64,000 bases of DNA from Halotalea alkalilenta. Its GTDB lineage: Bacteria > Pseudomonadota > Gammaproteobacteria > Pseudomonadales > Halomonadaceae. This document shows, in pieces, positions 1-7,762 of this stretch (the first letter of the stretch is position 1; each line of letters opens with the position of its first letter). The stretch spans positions 1,054,001-1,118,000 of the forward strand of contig NZ_CP015243.1 of the NCBI RefSeq assembly GCF_001648175.1, in the 5' to 3' direction. A model generated the notes under the pieces. It was given only the letters and a program-made list of their open reading frames with translations, made no database searches and was not told the DNA's origin. The position numbers were made by a program, and so were the translations under genes.

Positions 1-259
1 CTTTAGGCGTGTGGTGGTGCGGTTCGCGGCCGCTTTGAGAGACGCGAGCGGGTGCAATCCTCGGTCGCGCCTGGGTGCGGGAAACGTCAGTGCAGCGGTG
101 CGCTGTTCGGTGGGTTGGCCACCATTGGCGATACCATGATGGCGCTGGGGGGGACGAGCCCGGCCCGGCCCGTTCCAGGCATGATGTAGGCGAAGGCGAT
201 CGGCTTGCCCGCCAGAGTTAGTCCGTCTCTCGATCCAACCACAACCATCAGGAGTGACG
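1..259. other. left-edge region without a confident gene
   Basis: No convincing gene is visible left of the first coding region. Short open frames exist on both strands but lack a ribosome binding site and recognisable protein features. The last 15 bases hold the AGGAG ribosome binding site of the downstream deacetylase gene. The stretch may contain its promoter or the tail of a gene outside the window; I cannot tell which. Confidence 0.4.
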
Positions 260-1279
260 ATGAAAGCGTTCTACCATCCCGACCAGGCGCTGCACCATCC
301 ACGCAGCTACTTCTCGCGCGGCATGATGCGCACGCCGCAGGAGATACCGCAGCGCGTCGAGCATCTGGTCGCCGCAGCGCGCGGGCTCGGCTTCGAGCTG
401 CGGGTGCCCGATGATGCGGGCGCGGCACCGATCGGTGCGGTGCACGGCTTCGACTACCTGCGCTTTCTCGAGAGCGCCTACCGGCGCTGGAAGGAGGTGC
501 CGGAGGACTGGGGCGAAGAGGTGATTTCGAACATCTTCGTCCGCTCGCCCAACCCGCTGCGCGGGGTACTCGGCGAGGCGGCGCGCTACATCGCCGATGG
601 CAGCGCGCCGATCGGCGAGCACACTTGGCGCTCCGCCTACTGGTCGGCGCAGAGCGCGATCGCCGGTGCCGATGCGCTGATCGAGGGTGATCGCCGCGCC
701 TATTCGATCTGCCGCCCGCCCGGCCATCACGCAAGGATCGACGGCGCCGGCGGCTTCTGCTTTCTCAATAACGCGGCGATCGCCGCCCAGCGTCTGCGTG
801 CCAGCGGCCTGGAGAGGGTCGCGGTGCTCGATACCGACATGCATCACGGGCAGGGCGTGCAGGAGATCTTCTATGCGCGCCGGGATGTGCTCTATGTCTC
901 GATCCACGGCGATCCGGAGAACTTCTACCCCGCGGTCAGCGGCTTCGAGGAGGAGCGCGGGGAGGGCTTGGGCGAGGGCTACAATCTCAACCTGCCGATG
1001 CCCCACGGCTCGGATGAGGCGCTGTTCTTCTCGAAGCTCGACCAGTCGCTCAGCGCGCTCTCGCTCTATCAGCCACAGGTGCTGGTGCTGGCGCTGGGCT
1101 TCGATATCTTCGAGCGCGATCCGCAGGCCAAGGTGACGGTCTCCTCGGCCGGCTTCGAACGGCTGGGCCGTACGATCGGCGAGCTCGACATTCCGATCCT
1201 GGTGGTGCAGGAAGGGGGGTATTACCTCGAAGGCCTGGAGGAGAACGCGCGCCGCTTCTTCACCGGCCTCGGTGTCTGA
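260..1279 (+). CDS. acetylpolyamine amidohydrolase (histone deacetylase fold)
   Basis: Zn-dependent deacetylase of the HDAC/acetylpolyamine amidohydrolase family, 339 aa, predicted cytoplasmic; removes acetyl groups from acetylated polyamines such as acetylputrescine. The tandem His pair is in RPPGHHA (H156, H157). Zn ligands read as D193 and H195 in DTDMHHGQG and D282 in LGFD, and the transition-state Tyr is Y321 in EGGYY. The length and the insert before the His pair fit the polyamine-specific bacterial branch better than acetoin-utilisation AcuC proteins, but the substrate is inferred. The ATG at 260 has AGGAG 5 nt upstream; an in-frame GTG at 254 overlaps that site and is less likely. It is single, and convergent with the next gene. 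speA, gabT and gabD in the same window supply a polyamine context. Confidence 0.88.
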   Translation: MKAFYHPDQALHHPRSYFSRGMMRTPQEIPQRVEHLVAAARGLGFELRVPDDAGAAPIGAVHGFDYLRFLESAYRRWKEVPEDWGEEVISNIFVRSPNPLRGVLGEAARYIADGSAPIGEHTWRSAYWSAQSAIAGADALIEGDRRAYSICRPPGHHARIDGAGGFCFLNNAAIAAQRLRASGLERVAVLDTDMHHGQGVQEIFYARRDVLYVSIHGDPENFYPAVSGFEEERGEGLGEGYNLNLPMPHGSDEALFFSKLDQSLSALSLYQPQVLVLALGFDIFERDPQAKVTVSSAGFERLGRTIGELDIPILVVQEGGYYLEGLEENARRFFTGLGV

Positions 1280-1475
1280 GGGGCAGCACCCGGCTGAAGA
1301 CCCGATGCTGAGCCCGATTTAGGCCCTGTCCGCCTCGCGCTGAGGCCCGCCACAGCCGGGGCACGCTGGAATCGGGCTGGAGCGGTTCGCGCAACATAGA
1401 GAGGGGATGACAAGGCCCGAAGCGAACGTCCGGCTCACTGCGCGTCGCTCGAGAGCCGCTTCATCCCCGCTCGGA

Positions 1476-2129
1476 TCATCCTGCGGTGGTCGGTACCGGC
1501 GTGTTGAGCAGCTGCTGTTCCCACAGATACGCAACGCCGCTACCGGCGGCATGCTGCATGAGCACCTCCGTCAGCCCGTTCGCCGTCTCGGTCCGGGCCC
1601 AGTCGCGCTGCCATTCGCCCGCCAGCGCCAGCCACGTCATCATGTTCGCGCCGGCCGCGATCATGCGCTGGATGGCGACCTCGTGGGCCTCGACTGAAAC
1701 GCCGCCCGATGCGTCGGTAATCACGGTCACATCCCAGCCTTCGCCGAGGGCCTGGATCGCCGGCATCGCGACGCATATCTCGGTCCAAAGCCCTGCGATG
1801 ACCAGCTGCTTGCGGCCCGTCGCCTTCACCGCCTCCACTACCTTGCGATCCTCCCAGGTATTGATGAGCGTCCGATCGATCACCTCCTGGTCGGGAAACA
1901 CGTCGGTGATTTGCGAGAAGATGAGACCGCCGCGCTCGGCGATCACGCTGGTCAGGATGGTCGGGACCCCGAAGGCCTTGGCGGCCTTCGCTAGAGCCGT
2001 CGCATTGTTGACCACCATCTGCGGCTCGTGGCTGTTCAGGTTCGCGAGCTGGTAAGGCTGGTGGTCGATCAGGACGAGTACCGAGTCTTCCGGACGAAGA
2101 AGCGAAGCAAGGCCGTTGCGAAAGGTCAT
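1476..2129 (-). CDS. isochorismatase-family cysteine hydrolase (YcaC-like)
   Basis: Isochorismatase-like hydrolase of 217 aa resembling YcaC. The triad is readable: Asp in LVLIDHQPYQ near the N-terminus, Lys in the central GRKQLVIAG segment, and the nucleophilic Cys in LWTEICVAMP. Members hydrolyse amides or small ring compounds; the substrate here is unknown. The ATG at 2129 is preferred over the in-frame ATG at 2138 because AGAGGA lies 8 nt upstream of it but directly abuts the other. It is divergent from the LysR gene across about 155 bp, the classical arrangement for a LysR target, so induction by that regulator is likely. Confidence 0.85.
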   Translation of the reverse strand: MTFRNGLASLLRPEDSVLVLIDHQPYQLANLNSHEPQMVVNNATALAKAAKAFGVPTILTSVIAERGGLIFSQITDVFPDQEVIDRTLINTWEDRKVVEAVKATGRKQLVIAGLWTEICVAMPAIQALGEGWDVTVITDASGGVSVEAHEVAIQRMIAAGANMMTWLALAGEWQRDWARTETANGLTEVLMQHAAGSGVAYLWEQQLLNTPVPTTAG

Positions 2130-2220
2130 TATCTGCATCCTCTACTGCTGTGGTGAGTGGGGTTGGTTTTCCGGGAGGCATGCGCCAGCGGCGATGTTGC
2201 CCGGAAGCAGCAGTGTGCTG

Positions 2221-2278
2221 TTCCCATTTCCGCCTCGGTAGTGCCATCCTTTGGCGATCTGTGTCGCTAAATGGGGAA
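2221..2278. promoter_or_regulatory. inverted repeat in divergent LysR/hydrolase intergenic region
   Basis: TTCCCATTT (2221-2229) and AAATGGGGAA (2269-2278) form an inverted pair with one mismatch, separated by 39 bp, between the divergent hydrolase and LysR genes. The right copy overlaps the proposed ribosome binding site of the LysR gene. The spacing is wider than a usual single LysR box, so it could be two half-sites or chance. Confidence 0.25.
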
Positions 2279-2285
2279 CGCTGAA

Positions 2286-3182
2286 TTGGACATCGAAGAG
2301 CTACGGACATTCGTAGAGGTTGCTGATGCGGGAGGGATTTCGCCTGCTGCGCTGCGGCTCGGCGTGTCCAAGTCGATCGTCAGTCGCAGGCTTGCCCGGC
2401 TCGAAGCGGCGCTTGGCGCTCAGCTGCTCGCACGATCCACCCGTGGGGCTGCGCTCACCGAAGCCGGGGCCACGTTCCGGGACTATGCGGCCAGAGTCTG
2501 CGCCGAGATCGACGTCGCCAGGGAGATGATCCTGCCCGCCGGTGAGCTTCGCGGCCGCTTGCGAATTGCCGCGCCGCTCTCTTTCGGCCCGACTCACTTC
2601 GCTCCCGTGCTCGCTGAAATGGCTCGGCGCCACCCAAAGCTTCAGATCCAGACCTGCTACAGCGATCGCTTCGTCGATCTCATCGCGGAGGGTTTCGATT
2701 GTGCGATACGGGTTGGCTATCTTCAGGACTCCAACTTGATCGCAAGACGCATCGGCCCGATCTATGGGAAGCTCGTCGCCAGTCCGGACTACATCAAGGC
2801 GCATGGGGCACCTGAGACGCCTGAGCAGCTCGTCGCCCATCAGGCCCTCATGCAGGGCACCGAAGCCTGGCAGCTCATGGATGGCGACAAGGTCATCACG
2901 GTTCGTCCGCAGGGGCGCTTCAAGGCCGACAACGGCACAGCGCTGGTCGCCGCCGCGGTAGCAGGGCTCGGGATCGCTTACCTGCCCGATTGCCTCACCT
3001 ATGAATACCTCGCCTCCGGGGCGCTGGTGCCGATCATGACCCGGCATTCACCACCCCCGGCGGGCGTATACGTCATCCGTCCGTCAGCTCAGCATCCCGC
3101 ACGGAAGATACGGGTCCTCGCTGAACTCCTGATCGAGTTTTTCGACCAGTCGGTGTACTTCGGCGGCGGTGCTCCGCTCTGA
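2286..3182 (+). CDS. LysR-family transcriptional regulator
   Basis: LysR-type regulator of about 298 aa. The N-terminal winged helix-turn-helix (about residues 1-60) carries the family pattern FVEVADAGGISPAALRLGVS followed by VSRRLARLEAALG; residues from about 85 form the substrate-binding co-inducer domain. Start choice: a TTG at 2286 gives the typical N-terminus MDIEELRTF and has GGGGA 8 nt upstream, whereas the ATG at 2271 has no ribosome binding site and adds five atypical residues. It is divergent from the isochorismatase-like hydrolase, which it probably controls. The inducer is unknown. Confidence 0.88.
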   Translation: MDIEELRTFVEVADAGGISPAALRLGVSKSIVSRRLARLEAALGAQLLARSTRGAALTEAGATFRDYAARVCAEIDVAREMILPAGELRGRLRIAAPLSFGPTHFAPVLAEMARRHPKLQIQTCYSDRFVDLIAEGFDCAIRVGYLQDSNLIARRIGPIYGKLVASPDYIKAHGAPETPEQLVAHQALMQGTEAWQLMDGDKVITVRPQGRFKADNGTALVAAAVAGLGIAYLPDCLTYEYLASGALVPIMTRHSPPPAGVYVIRPSAQHPARKIRVLAELLIEFFDQSVYFGGGAPL

Positions 3183-3303
3183 GAGGTGCAGCGATCTTCA
3201 ACTATCGCGGAGCCCGAGCCTGTCGACGCTGACCATCTTTCGCGACCAGCGCGGGCTCACCGGCAGGATCGTTGCCAGCTTGCCGAACATCGAGGTGTTC
3301 CTG

Positions 3304-3331
3304 CTCTGGCGCGGCAGCCGCCGCGCCAGAG
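3304..3331 (-). terminator. 12-bp perfect hairpin downstream of purK
   Basis: CTCTGGCGCGGC and its exact complement flank an AGCC loop, 8 nt beyond the purK stop codon and about 120 nt beyond the LysR stop. There is no T-run on either side, so intrinsic termination is uncertain; it may only mark the 3' end of the purEK message. Confidence 0.35.
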
Positions 3332-3339
3332 CCCGACGT

Positions 3340-4431
3340 TCAGCCGAGCTGGTTGACCAGCAGCGCCTCGGCGGCGGCGACGCGGCGCTCGAGCTCCTCA
3401 TCGCTGGCGGCGAGCAGGGTGAGGTGTCCGATCTTGCGTCCTGGCCGGGGTGCCTTGCCATAGTCATGCAGCCGCGCGCCGGGCAGGGCGAGCAGAGCAT
3501 CGGCGGAGGGCATCGCGCCGATCAGGTTGAGCATCGCGCAGGGTACCAAGCGCTCGGTGTCGCCGAGCGGGAGGCCGGCGATCGCGCGCAGATGGTTCTC
3601 GAACTGGCTGGTGACCGCGCCTTCGATGCTCCAGTGCCCGGAATTGTGCACCCGGGGAGCGATCTCGTTGGCGAGCAGGCCGTCGGTGGTGACGAAGAAC
3701 TCGAACGCCATCACTCCGACGTAGTCGAGCGCCTCCATCACTTGGGTGGCATAGCGCTCGGCCTCGGCCTGGCGCGGGTGCCCCGGCCGGGGAGTGGAGC
3801 GATGCAGGATGCCCTGGCGGTGTTCGTTCTCGGCCAGCGGCCAGGCGCGCGTCTCACCGCTACGGCCGCGCACCGCGATCACCGACACCTCATGGTCGAA
3901 GTCGATGAAGCCTTCGAGAATCAGCGGTACGCCGCCGAGCTCCTGGAAGGCGCCGACCACGTCAGCGGCCTCGCGCAGTACCTTCTGGCCCTTGCCGTCA
4001 TAGCCCAGGGTGCGGGTCTTGAGCACCGCCGGCAGTCCAATGTCGGCCACCGCGGCGTCGAGCCCGGCTTGGTCGTCCACGCGCGCGATCGGCGGCAGCG
4101 GGATGCCGAGCGAGGCGAACAGCGATTTCTCCACCCAGCGGTCGCGAGAGGTCGCCAGCGCCTTGGCCGGTGGATAGGCGGGGCGCTCGGCGCCGATCCG
4201 GGCAAGTGCCTCGGGATCGACGTTCTCGAACTCGAAGGTCACGACATCGGCGGCATCGGTCAGCGCGGCGAGTGCCCTGGTATCGTTCCAGTCGGCGCGC
4301 AGCTGGTGGCCGAAAGGCGCAGCGCAGGCTGATTCGCTGGGGTCGAGAAAGGTGAAGGTGAAGTCGAGTGGGCCCCCTGCCTGGGCGAGCATGCGGCCGA
4401 GCTGGCCCGCTCCGACGATACCGATGCGCAT
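3340..4431 (-). CDS. purK: 5-(carboxyamino)imidazole ribonucleotide synthase
   Basis: PurK, 363 aa, an ATP-grasp enzyme that carboxylates AIR to N5-CAIR with ATP and bicarbonate in de novo purine synthesis. The N-terminal dinucleotide-like motif GIVGAGQLGRML starts at residue 4. The ATP-grasp segments include KTRTLGYDGKGQ, EGFIDFDHEVSV and the metal-binding NEIAPRVHNSGHW. The open frame extends upstream, but the ATG at 4431 begins the conserved N-terminus and lies 4 nt after the purE stop, so the two are translated from one message. Length is normal for the family. Confidence 0.97.
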   Translation of the reverse strand: MRIGIVGAGQLGRMLAQAGGPLDFTFTFLDPSESACAAPFGHQLRADWNDTRALAALTDAADVVTFEFENVDPEALARIGAERPAYPPAKALATSRDRWVEKSLFASLGIPLPPIARVDDQAGLDAAVADIGLPAVLKTRTLGYDGKGQKVLREAADVVGAFQELGGVPLILEGFIDFDHEVSVIAVRGRSGETRAWPLAENEHRQGILHRSTPRPGHPRQAEAERYATQVMEALDYVGVMAFEFFVTTDGLLANEIAPRVHNSGHWSIEGAVTSQFENHLRAIAGLPLGDTERLVPCAMLNLIGAMPSADALLALPGARLHDYGKAPRPGRKIGHLTLLAASDEELERRVAAAEALLVNQLG

Positions 4432-4435
4432 CGTG

Positions 4436-4939
4436 TCAGCCCTCGCCTTCGCTTGGACGCGGGTCCTGGTCGTCGAGCACTCGCTGGGTCTGCTCGCGAC
4501 GGAAACGCTCGAGCGCCTCGCGGATCTCGGGGTACTTGTTGCCGAGCATAGCCGCGGCCAGGAGGGCCGCATTGACCGCGCCGGCGCGGCCGATCGAGAG
4601 CGTGCCGGTGGGGATTCCCGCGGGCATCTGCACGATCGAGAGCAGCGAGTCGACGCCGGAGAGAGTGCTCGACTTGACCGGTACGCCGAGCACCGGCAGG
4701 CAGGTCTTGGCCGCGCACATGCCGGGCAGGTGCGCCGCGCCGCCGGCACCGGCGATGATCACCTCGAGACCGCGGCCGACCGCTTGCTCGGCATATTCGA
4801 ACAACAGATCCGGGGTACGATGGGCGGAGACCACCCTGGCTTCATGCTCGATCCCCAGCGCCTCCAGGGTCTCGACGGTATGGCGCATGGTCTCCCAATC
4901 GGATTTGGACCCCATGATCACGCCCACTCGTACGCTCAT
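4436..4939 (-). CDS. purE: N5-carboxyaminoimidazole ribonucleotide mutase
   Basis: PurE class I, 167 aa, shifts the carboxyl of N5-CAIR to give CAIR, the step after PurK. Signature segments are IMGSKSDW near residue 10, VSAHRTPD near residue 40 and [12 protein letters not shown] near residue 70. The ATG at 4939 has GGAG 5 nt upstream. It is the first gene of a purE-purK operon. Nothing unusual is seen. Confidence 0.97.
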   Translation of the reverse strand: MSVRVGVIMGSKSDWETMRHTVETLEALGIEHEARVVSAHRTPDLLFEYAEQAVGRGLEVIIAGAGGAAHLPGMCAAKTCLPVLGVPVKSSTLSGVDSLLSIVQMPAGIPTGTLSIGRAGAVNAALLAAAMLGNKYPEIREALERFRREQTQRVLDDQDPRPSEGEG

Positions 4940-5113
4940 GCTCGCTCCGCTTGCTGTATCTGTCTCGAGGGTGTTCGTCACCCAGGCGGGATCGCAACGA
5001 CGACGACGCGCGCCTGCGCGGGCGCTTCCATCGTGCGGTTCAGGAAAGCCGCGCAGTATATCATCGTGCGCGGGGCGACTCGAAGGTCTTCCGCAGTGGA
5101 GCGCGCCCAGCTG

Positions 5114-5599
5114 ATGCGCATGCGGCCCATCGTCGACGCTGACTTCGATGCCTGCGTAGCGCTCTGGCTCGAGGCATCGCTCAGCACTCACGGTTTTCTC
5201 GGCAGACAGACGCTGATCGACGACCAAGTGCTGGTGCGCGAGCTCTATCTGCCCAACGCCGACACCTTCATCGCCGTTGCGGAAGCAGCGGGAGACGACG
5301 CTGCGCTGGCCGGCTTCATCTCGCTGATCGGCGATTTCATCGGCGGTCTATTCGTCGCACCGTGCCACCAGCGCCGCGGCGTCGGCAGTGCGCTGCTCGA
5401 GCACGCGATCATGCTTGGCCGTGCCCGGGCGCTCGAGGTCTACGCTGACAACCGGGCGGCGCGAGCGTTCTACCGGCGCCATGGTTTCGTCGAGGCTGGA
5501 ACGAGGCCGTGCGATGACCTTGGTAGGCCGTTCGAGGTGCTGATCCTCGAGCTGCCAGATACCAAGCAGGAACAATATCGCGGAAAATCGCTACGCTAA
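5114..5599 (+). CDS. GNAT-family N-acetyltransferase (YjaB-like)
   Basis: GNAT acetyltransferase of 161 aa. The acetyl-CoA motif A reads [20 protein letters not shown] (about residues 78-97), followed by the [16 protein letters not shown] motif B, and the C-terminal [12 protein letters not shown] matches the YjaB-like subgroup. The substrate is unknown. The ATG at 5114 has only a distant GGAG; an in-frame GTG at 5096 with AAGG 9 nt upstream would add six residues and is a real alternative. It is divergent from purE. A distinct neighbour follows in the same direction about 90 bp later. Confidence 0.8.
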   Translation: MRMRPIVDADFDACVALWLEASLSTHGFLGRQTLIDDQVLVRELYLPNADTFIAVAEAAGDDAALAGFISLIGDFIGGLFVAPCHQRRGVGSALLEHAIMLGRARALEVYADNRAARAFYRRHGFVEAGTRPCDDLGRPFEVLILELPDTKQEQYRGKSLR

Positions 5600-5688
5600 A
5601 ATACGCAGCGGACCGAGGATCATGGCTATGATGCGCCGGTTGATCCAACAGGCGGTGCCTTGCCGCGAAAAGAACACAGAGGGATGCC

Positions 5689-6453
5689 ATGCGATACCTG
5701 ACCCATACCCGCAGCGTGTTGGTCATCGCCGCGCTCGCCGCGCCCGGTGCGAGCTTCGCCCAGGAGCTTTCCGGCAGCGTCGGTGCCGGGGCGATCTACC
5801 TACCCAAGTATCTCGGCGCCGACCAGAACGAGACCCGCTTCTATCCTGCGCTCGATTTGAGCTATGGCGATGATTTCTACCTCAATACCACCCAGGGGCT
5901 GGGCTGGAATGCATGGCGCGGGCGTAACTGGACGCTGTCGCCCTTCGTCGGCTACACCCTCGGGCGCGACAACGACGACAAACTCAGCGGCATGGACGAA
6001 GTCGATGGCAGTTTCACCGCCGGGCTTCGCTATGCGCTGCAGTACGACCCGAACTGGTCGTTCTACGCCTCGGCCCAGGCACCGTTCACCGGCGATGTCG
6101 ACGGCTTCGAGCTTTCCACCGGCGCAGTATGGAGCAATCGTTTGGCCGAGCGCTGGGTCGCCTCGCTTTCGCCCTCGGTGACCTATAGCAGCGAGAGCTG
6201 GACCGACTCGATGTTCAGCGTTTCCGGCAGCGAGTCGGCGCGCAGCGGCGTGCGCGCCTACGACGCCGACAGCGGCTACTTGCGCTTCGGGATCAACGGC
6301 AGCCTGTCCTACTTCATCAACCACGAGCTCTCGGTCACTGCCTTCGCCGGCGTCACCCGCTTGACCGGCGAGGCCAAGGACAGCTCGATCGTCGATGACA
6401 TTGGCGACGCGACCCAGGCCTACGGCGGCGGCTTCGTCAGCTATCACTTCTGA
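5689..6453 (+). CDS. MipA/OmpV-family outer membrane protein
   Basis: MipA/OmpV-like outer membrane beta-barrel, 254 aa. A signal peptide is visible (RSVLVIAALAAPGASFA, cleavage before QEL near residue 25), then alternating aromatic/polar strands, the early Y-x-G-A motif (YLPKYLGAD) and a C-terminal phenylalanine (SYHF) expected for BAM-dependent insertion. Family members include the MltA-interacting scaffold MipA and antibiotic- or osmotic-response porins; the role here is unresolved. AGAGGG precedes the ATG at 5689. It is monocistronic and ends at a strong terminator. Confidence 0.85.
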   Translation: MRYLTHTRSVLVIAALAAPGASFAQELSGSVGAGAIYLPKYLGADQNETRFYPALDLSYGDDFYLNTTQGLGWNAWRGRNWTLSPFVGYTLGRDNDDKLSGMDEVDGSFTAGLRYALQYDPNWSFYASAQAPFTGDVDGFELSTGAVWSNRLAERWVASLSPSVTYSSESWTDSMFSVSGSESARSGVRAYDADSGYLRFGINGSLSYFINHELSVTAFAGVTRLTGEAKDSSIVDDIGDATQAYGGGFVSYHF

Positions 6454-6469
6454 GTCACCGCATGAACCG

Positions 6470-6506
6470 ACACGGGGCTGCGCCAACCGGCGCAGCCCCG
6501 TGTTTT
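6470..6506 (+). terminator. Rho-independent terminator after mipA-like gene
   Basis: A 15-bp perfect stem (ACACGGGGCTGCGCC and its complement) with an AACC loop ends in TTTT on the plus strand. It separates the MipA-like gene from the convergent cytochrome gene. The opposite strand lacks a T-run, so it acts mainly for the plus-strand gene. Confidence 0.85.
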
Positions 6507-6520
6507 CGTATTGCTTGAGC

Positions 6521-7762
6521 TCAGTGCGACTCCAGCGTCTCGCGCATTTCGGCGACATCGGAAGGTGACACGGGCGCCGCGGCATTGCCCCAGGTGTTGC
6601 GCACGAAGGTCAGCACATTGCTGATCTCCTCGTCGCTGAGGTTCCACGCGAACGCCGGCATCGAAGGCGCGGTGGGCGCCGCGTCGGTGGCGCCGGCACG
6701 CGAGCCGGCGAGCACCACCCGCATCAGCGAGGCGGCACTGTCGCCATTGACCAGCGCGGTGTCGGCGAGCCGTGGGAACAGTCCTTCGACGCCCGCGCCG
6801 TTGGGAGTGTGGCAGCCAGCGCAACGATCGGCGTAGATCTCCGCTCCCGCGACCATCCTCGGATCTTCGGCGGCCAGCGGCGTCGGTGCCTGGGCATCGG
6901 CATTTCGGCCATCCTTGAGGTAGATCGCCACCGCGCGCAGGTCATCCTCGTTCCAGTATTGCGAGGAGTGCTCCACTTCCTCGGCCATGGGGCCCGAGGC
7001 GATGTCGAAGCGGTTCTTGCCGGTGCTCAAGTAGTCGACCAGGTCCTGCTCGCTCCAGGCGCCGATGCCCTTGTGCGGGTCGGCGGTGATGTTCGGCGCA
7101 TACCAGTCGTCGATCACGCTGCCTTCGAGGAACTGGCTGGACTTGTCACCGCCGATCAGGTTCTTCGGCGTATGACAGGTACCGCAGTGGCCGAGACCCT
7201 CCACCAGATAGGCGCCGCGGTTCCACTCAGCCGATTTCTCCGGGTTGGGCTTGAACTCGCCCTTGTCGAAGTTGATCAGGTTCCAGCCCCAAAGCGTAAA
7301 GCGCTGGTTGAACGGGAACGGCAGCTGGTTGGCCACCACTAGGTGGTCGACCGGATCGAGGGTCTGCAGGTAGGTCCAGATCGCTCGGTTGTCCTCTTCG
7401 CTGACCTTGGTATAGGCGGTGTAGGGCATCGCGCCGTAGAGGTGGTAGCCGCCGGGGCCACGGCCTTCGGACATCACCCGCTGGAAGTCGTCGAAGGTCC
7501 ACTTGCCGATCCCGGTGTCGACGTCCGGCGTGATGTTCGGCGCCACGAGCTTGCCGAACGGCGTATTGATCGCCACCCCTCCGGCGAACGGCTTGCCGCC
7601 GGGCGCCGTGTGGCAGGCGGCGCAGTCGCCGAGGGTGGCGAGATAGCGGCCCTTCTCTACCTGATCGTATTCAGTGGCGCCCTGGGCATGTGCGAGCACT
7701 GCACCGAGCGAGGCGTAGAGTGCAAGGCCCACGGCTGAGAGGGTGAGTAGAGTCCTTTTCAC
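6521..7762 (-). CDS. triheme cytochrome c subunit of membrane-bound sugar-acid/alcohol dehydrogenase
   Basis: Cytochrome c subunit, 413 aa, that passes electrons from the periplasmic flavoprotein to ubiquinone or the respiratory chain. It has a signal peptide (residues 1-27, ending AHAQ) and three heme c sites: CAACH 47-51, CGTCH 193-197 and CAGCH 314-318. This is the gluconate/alcohol dehydrogenase cytochrome family. The start is GTG at 7762, which shares the four bases GTGA with the stop codon of the flavoprotein gene, implying translational coupling. Longer upstream starts would run inside that gene. It is the last gene of a three-gene operon. Confidence 0.93.
   Translation of the reverse strand: MKRTLLTLSAVGLALYASLGAVLAHAQGATEYDQVEKGRYLATLGDCAACHTAPGGKPFAGGVAINTPFGKLVAPNITPDVDTGIGKWTFDDFQRVMSEGRGPGGYHLYGAMPYTAYTKVSEEDNRAIWTYLQTLDPVDHLVVANQLPFPFNQRFTLWGWNLINFDKGEFKPNPEKSAEWNRGAYLVEGLGHCGTCHTPKNLIGGDKSSQFLEGSVIDDWYAPNITADPHKGIGAWSEQDLVDYLSTGKNRFDIASGPMAEEVEHSSQYWNEDDLRAVAIYLKDGRNADAQAPTPLAAEDPRMVAGAEIYADRCAGCHTPNGAGVEGLFPRLADTALVNGDSAASLMRVVLAGSRAGATDAAPTAPSMPAFAWNLSDEEISNVLTFVRNTWGNAAAPVSPSDVAEMRETLESH

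Noticed and set aside
87..734. Long antisense open frame over the deacetylase gene
   Set aside because: Arg/Ser/Ala-rich, no ribosome site, no family features; a shadow of the GC-rich gene on the other strand.
1311..1378. AGCCCGATT and AATCGGGCT inverted pair between the first two genes
   Set aside because: Separated by 50 bp without further structure and in a convergent gap; not convincing as a terminator or operator.
3169..4332. 387-codon plus-strand open frame over purK
   Set aside because: Shadow of purK, which has all its motifs on the minus strand.
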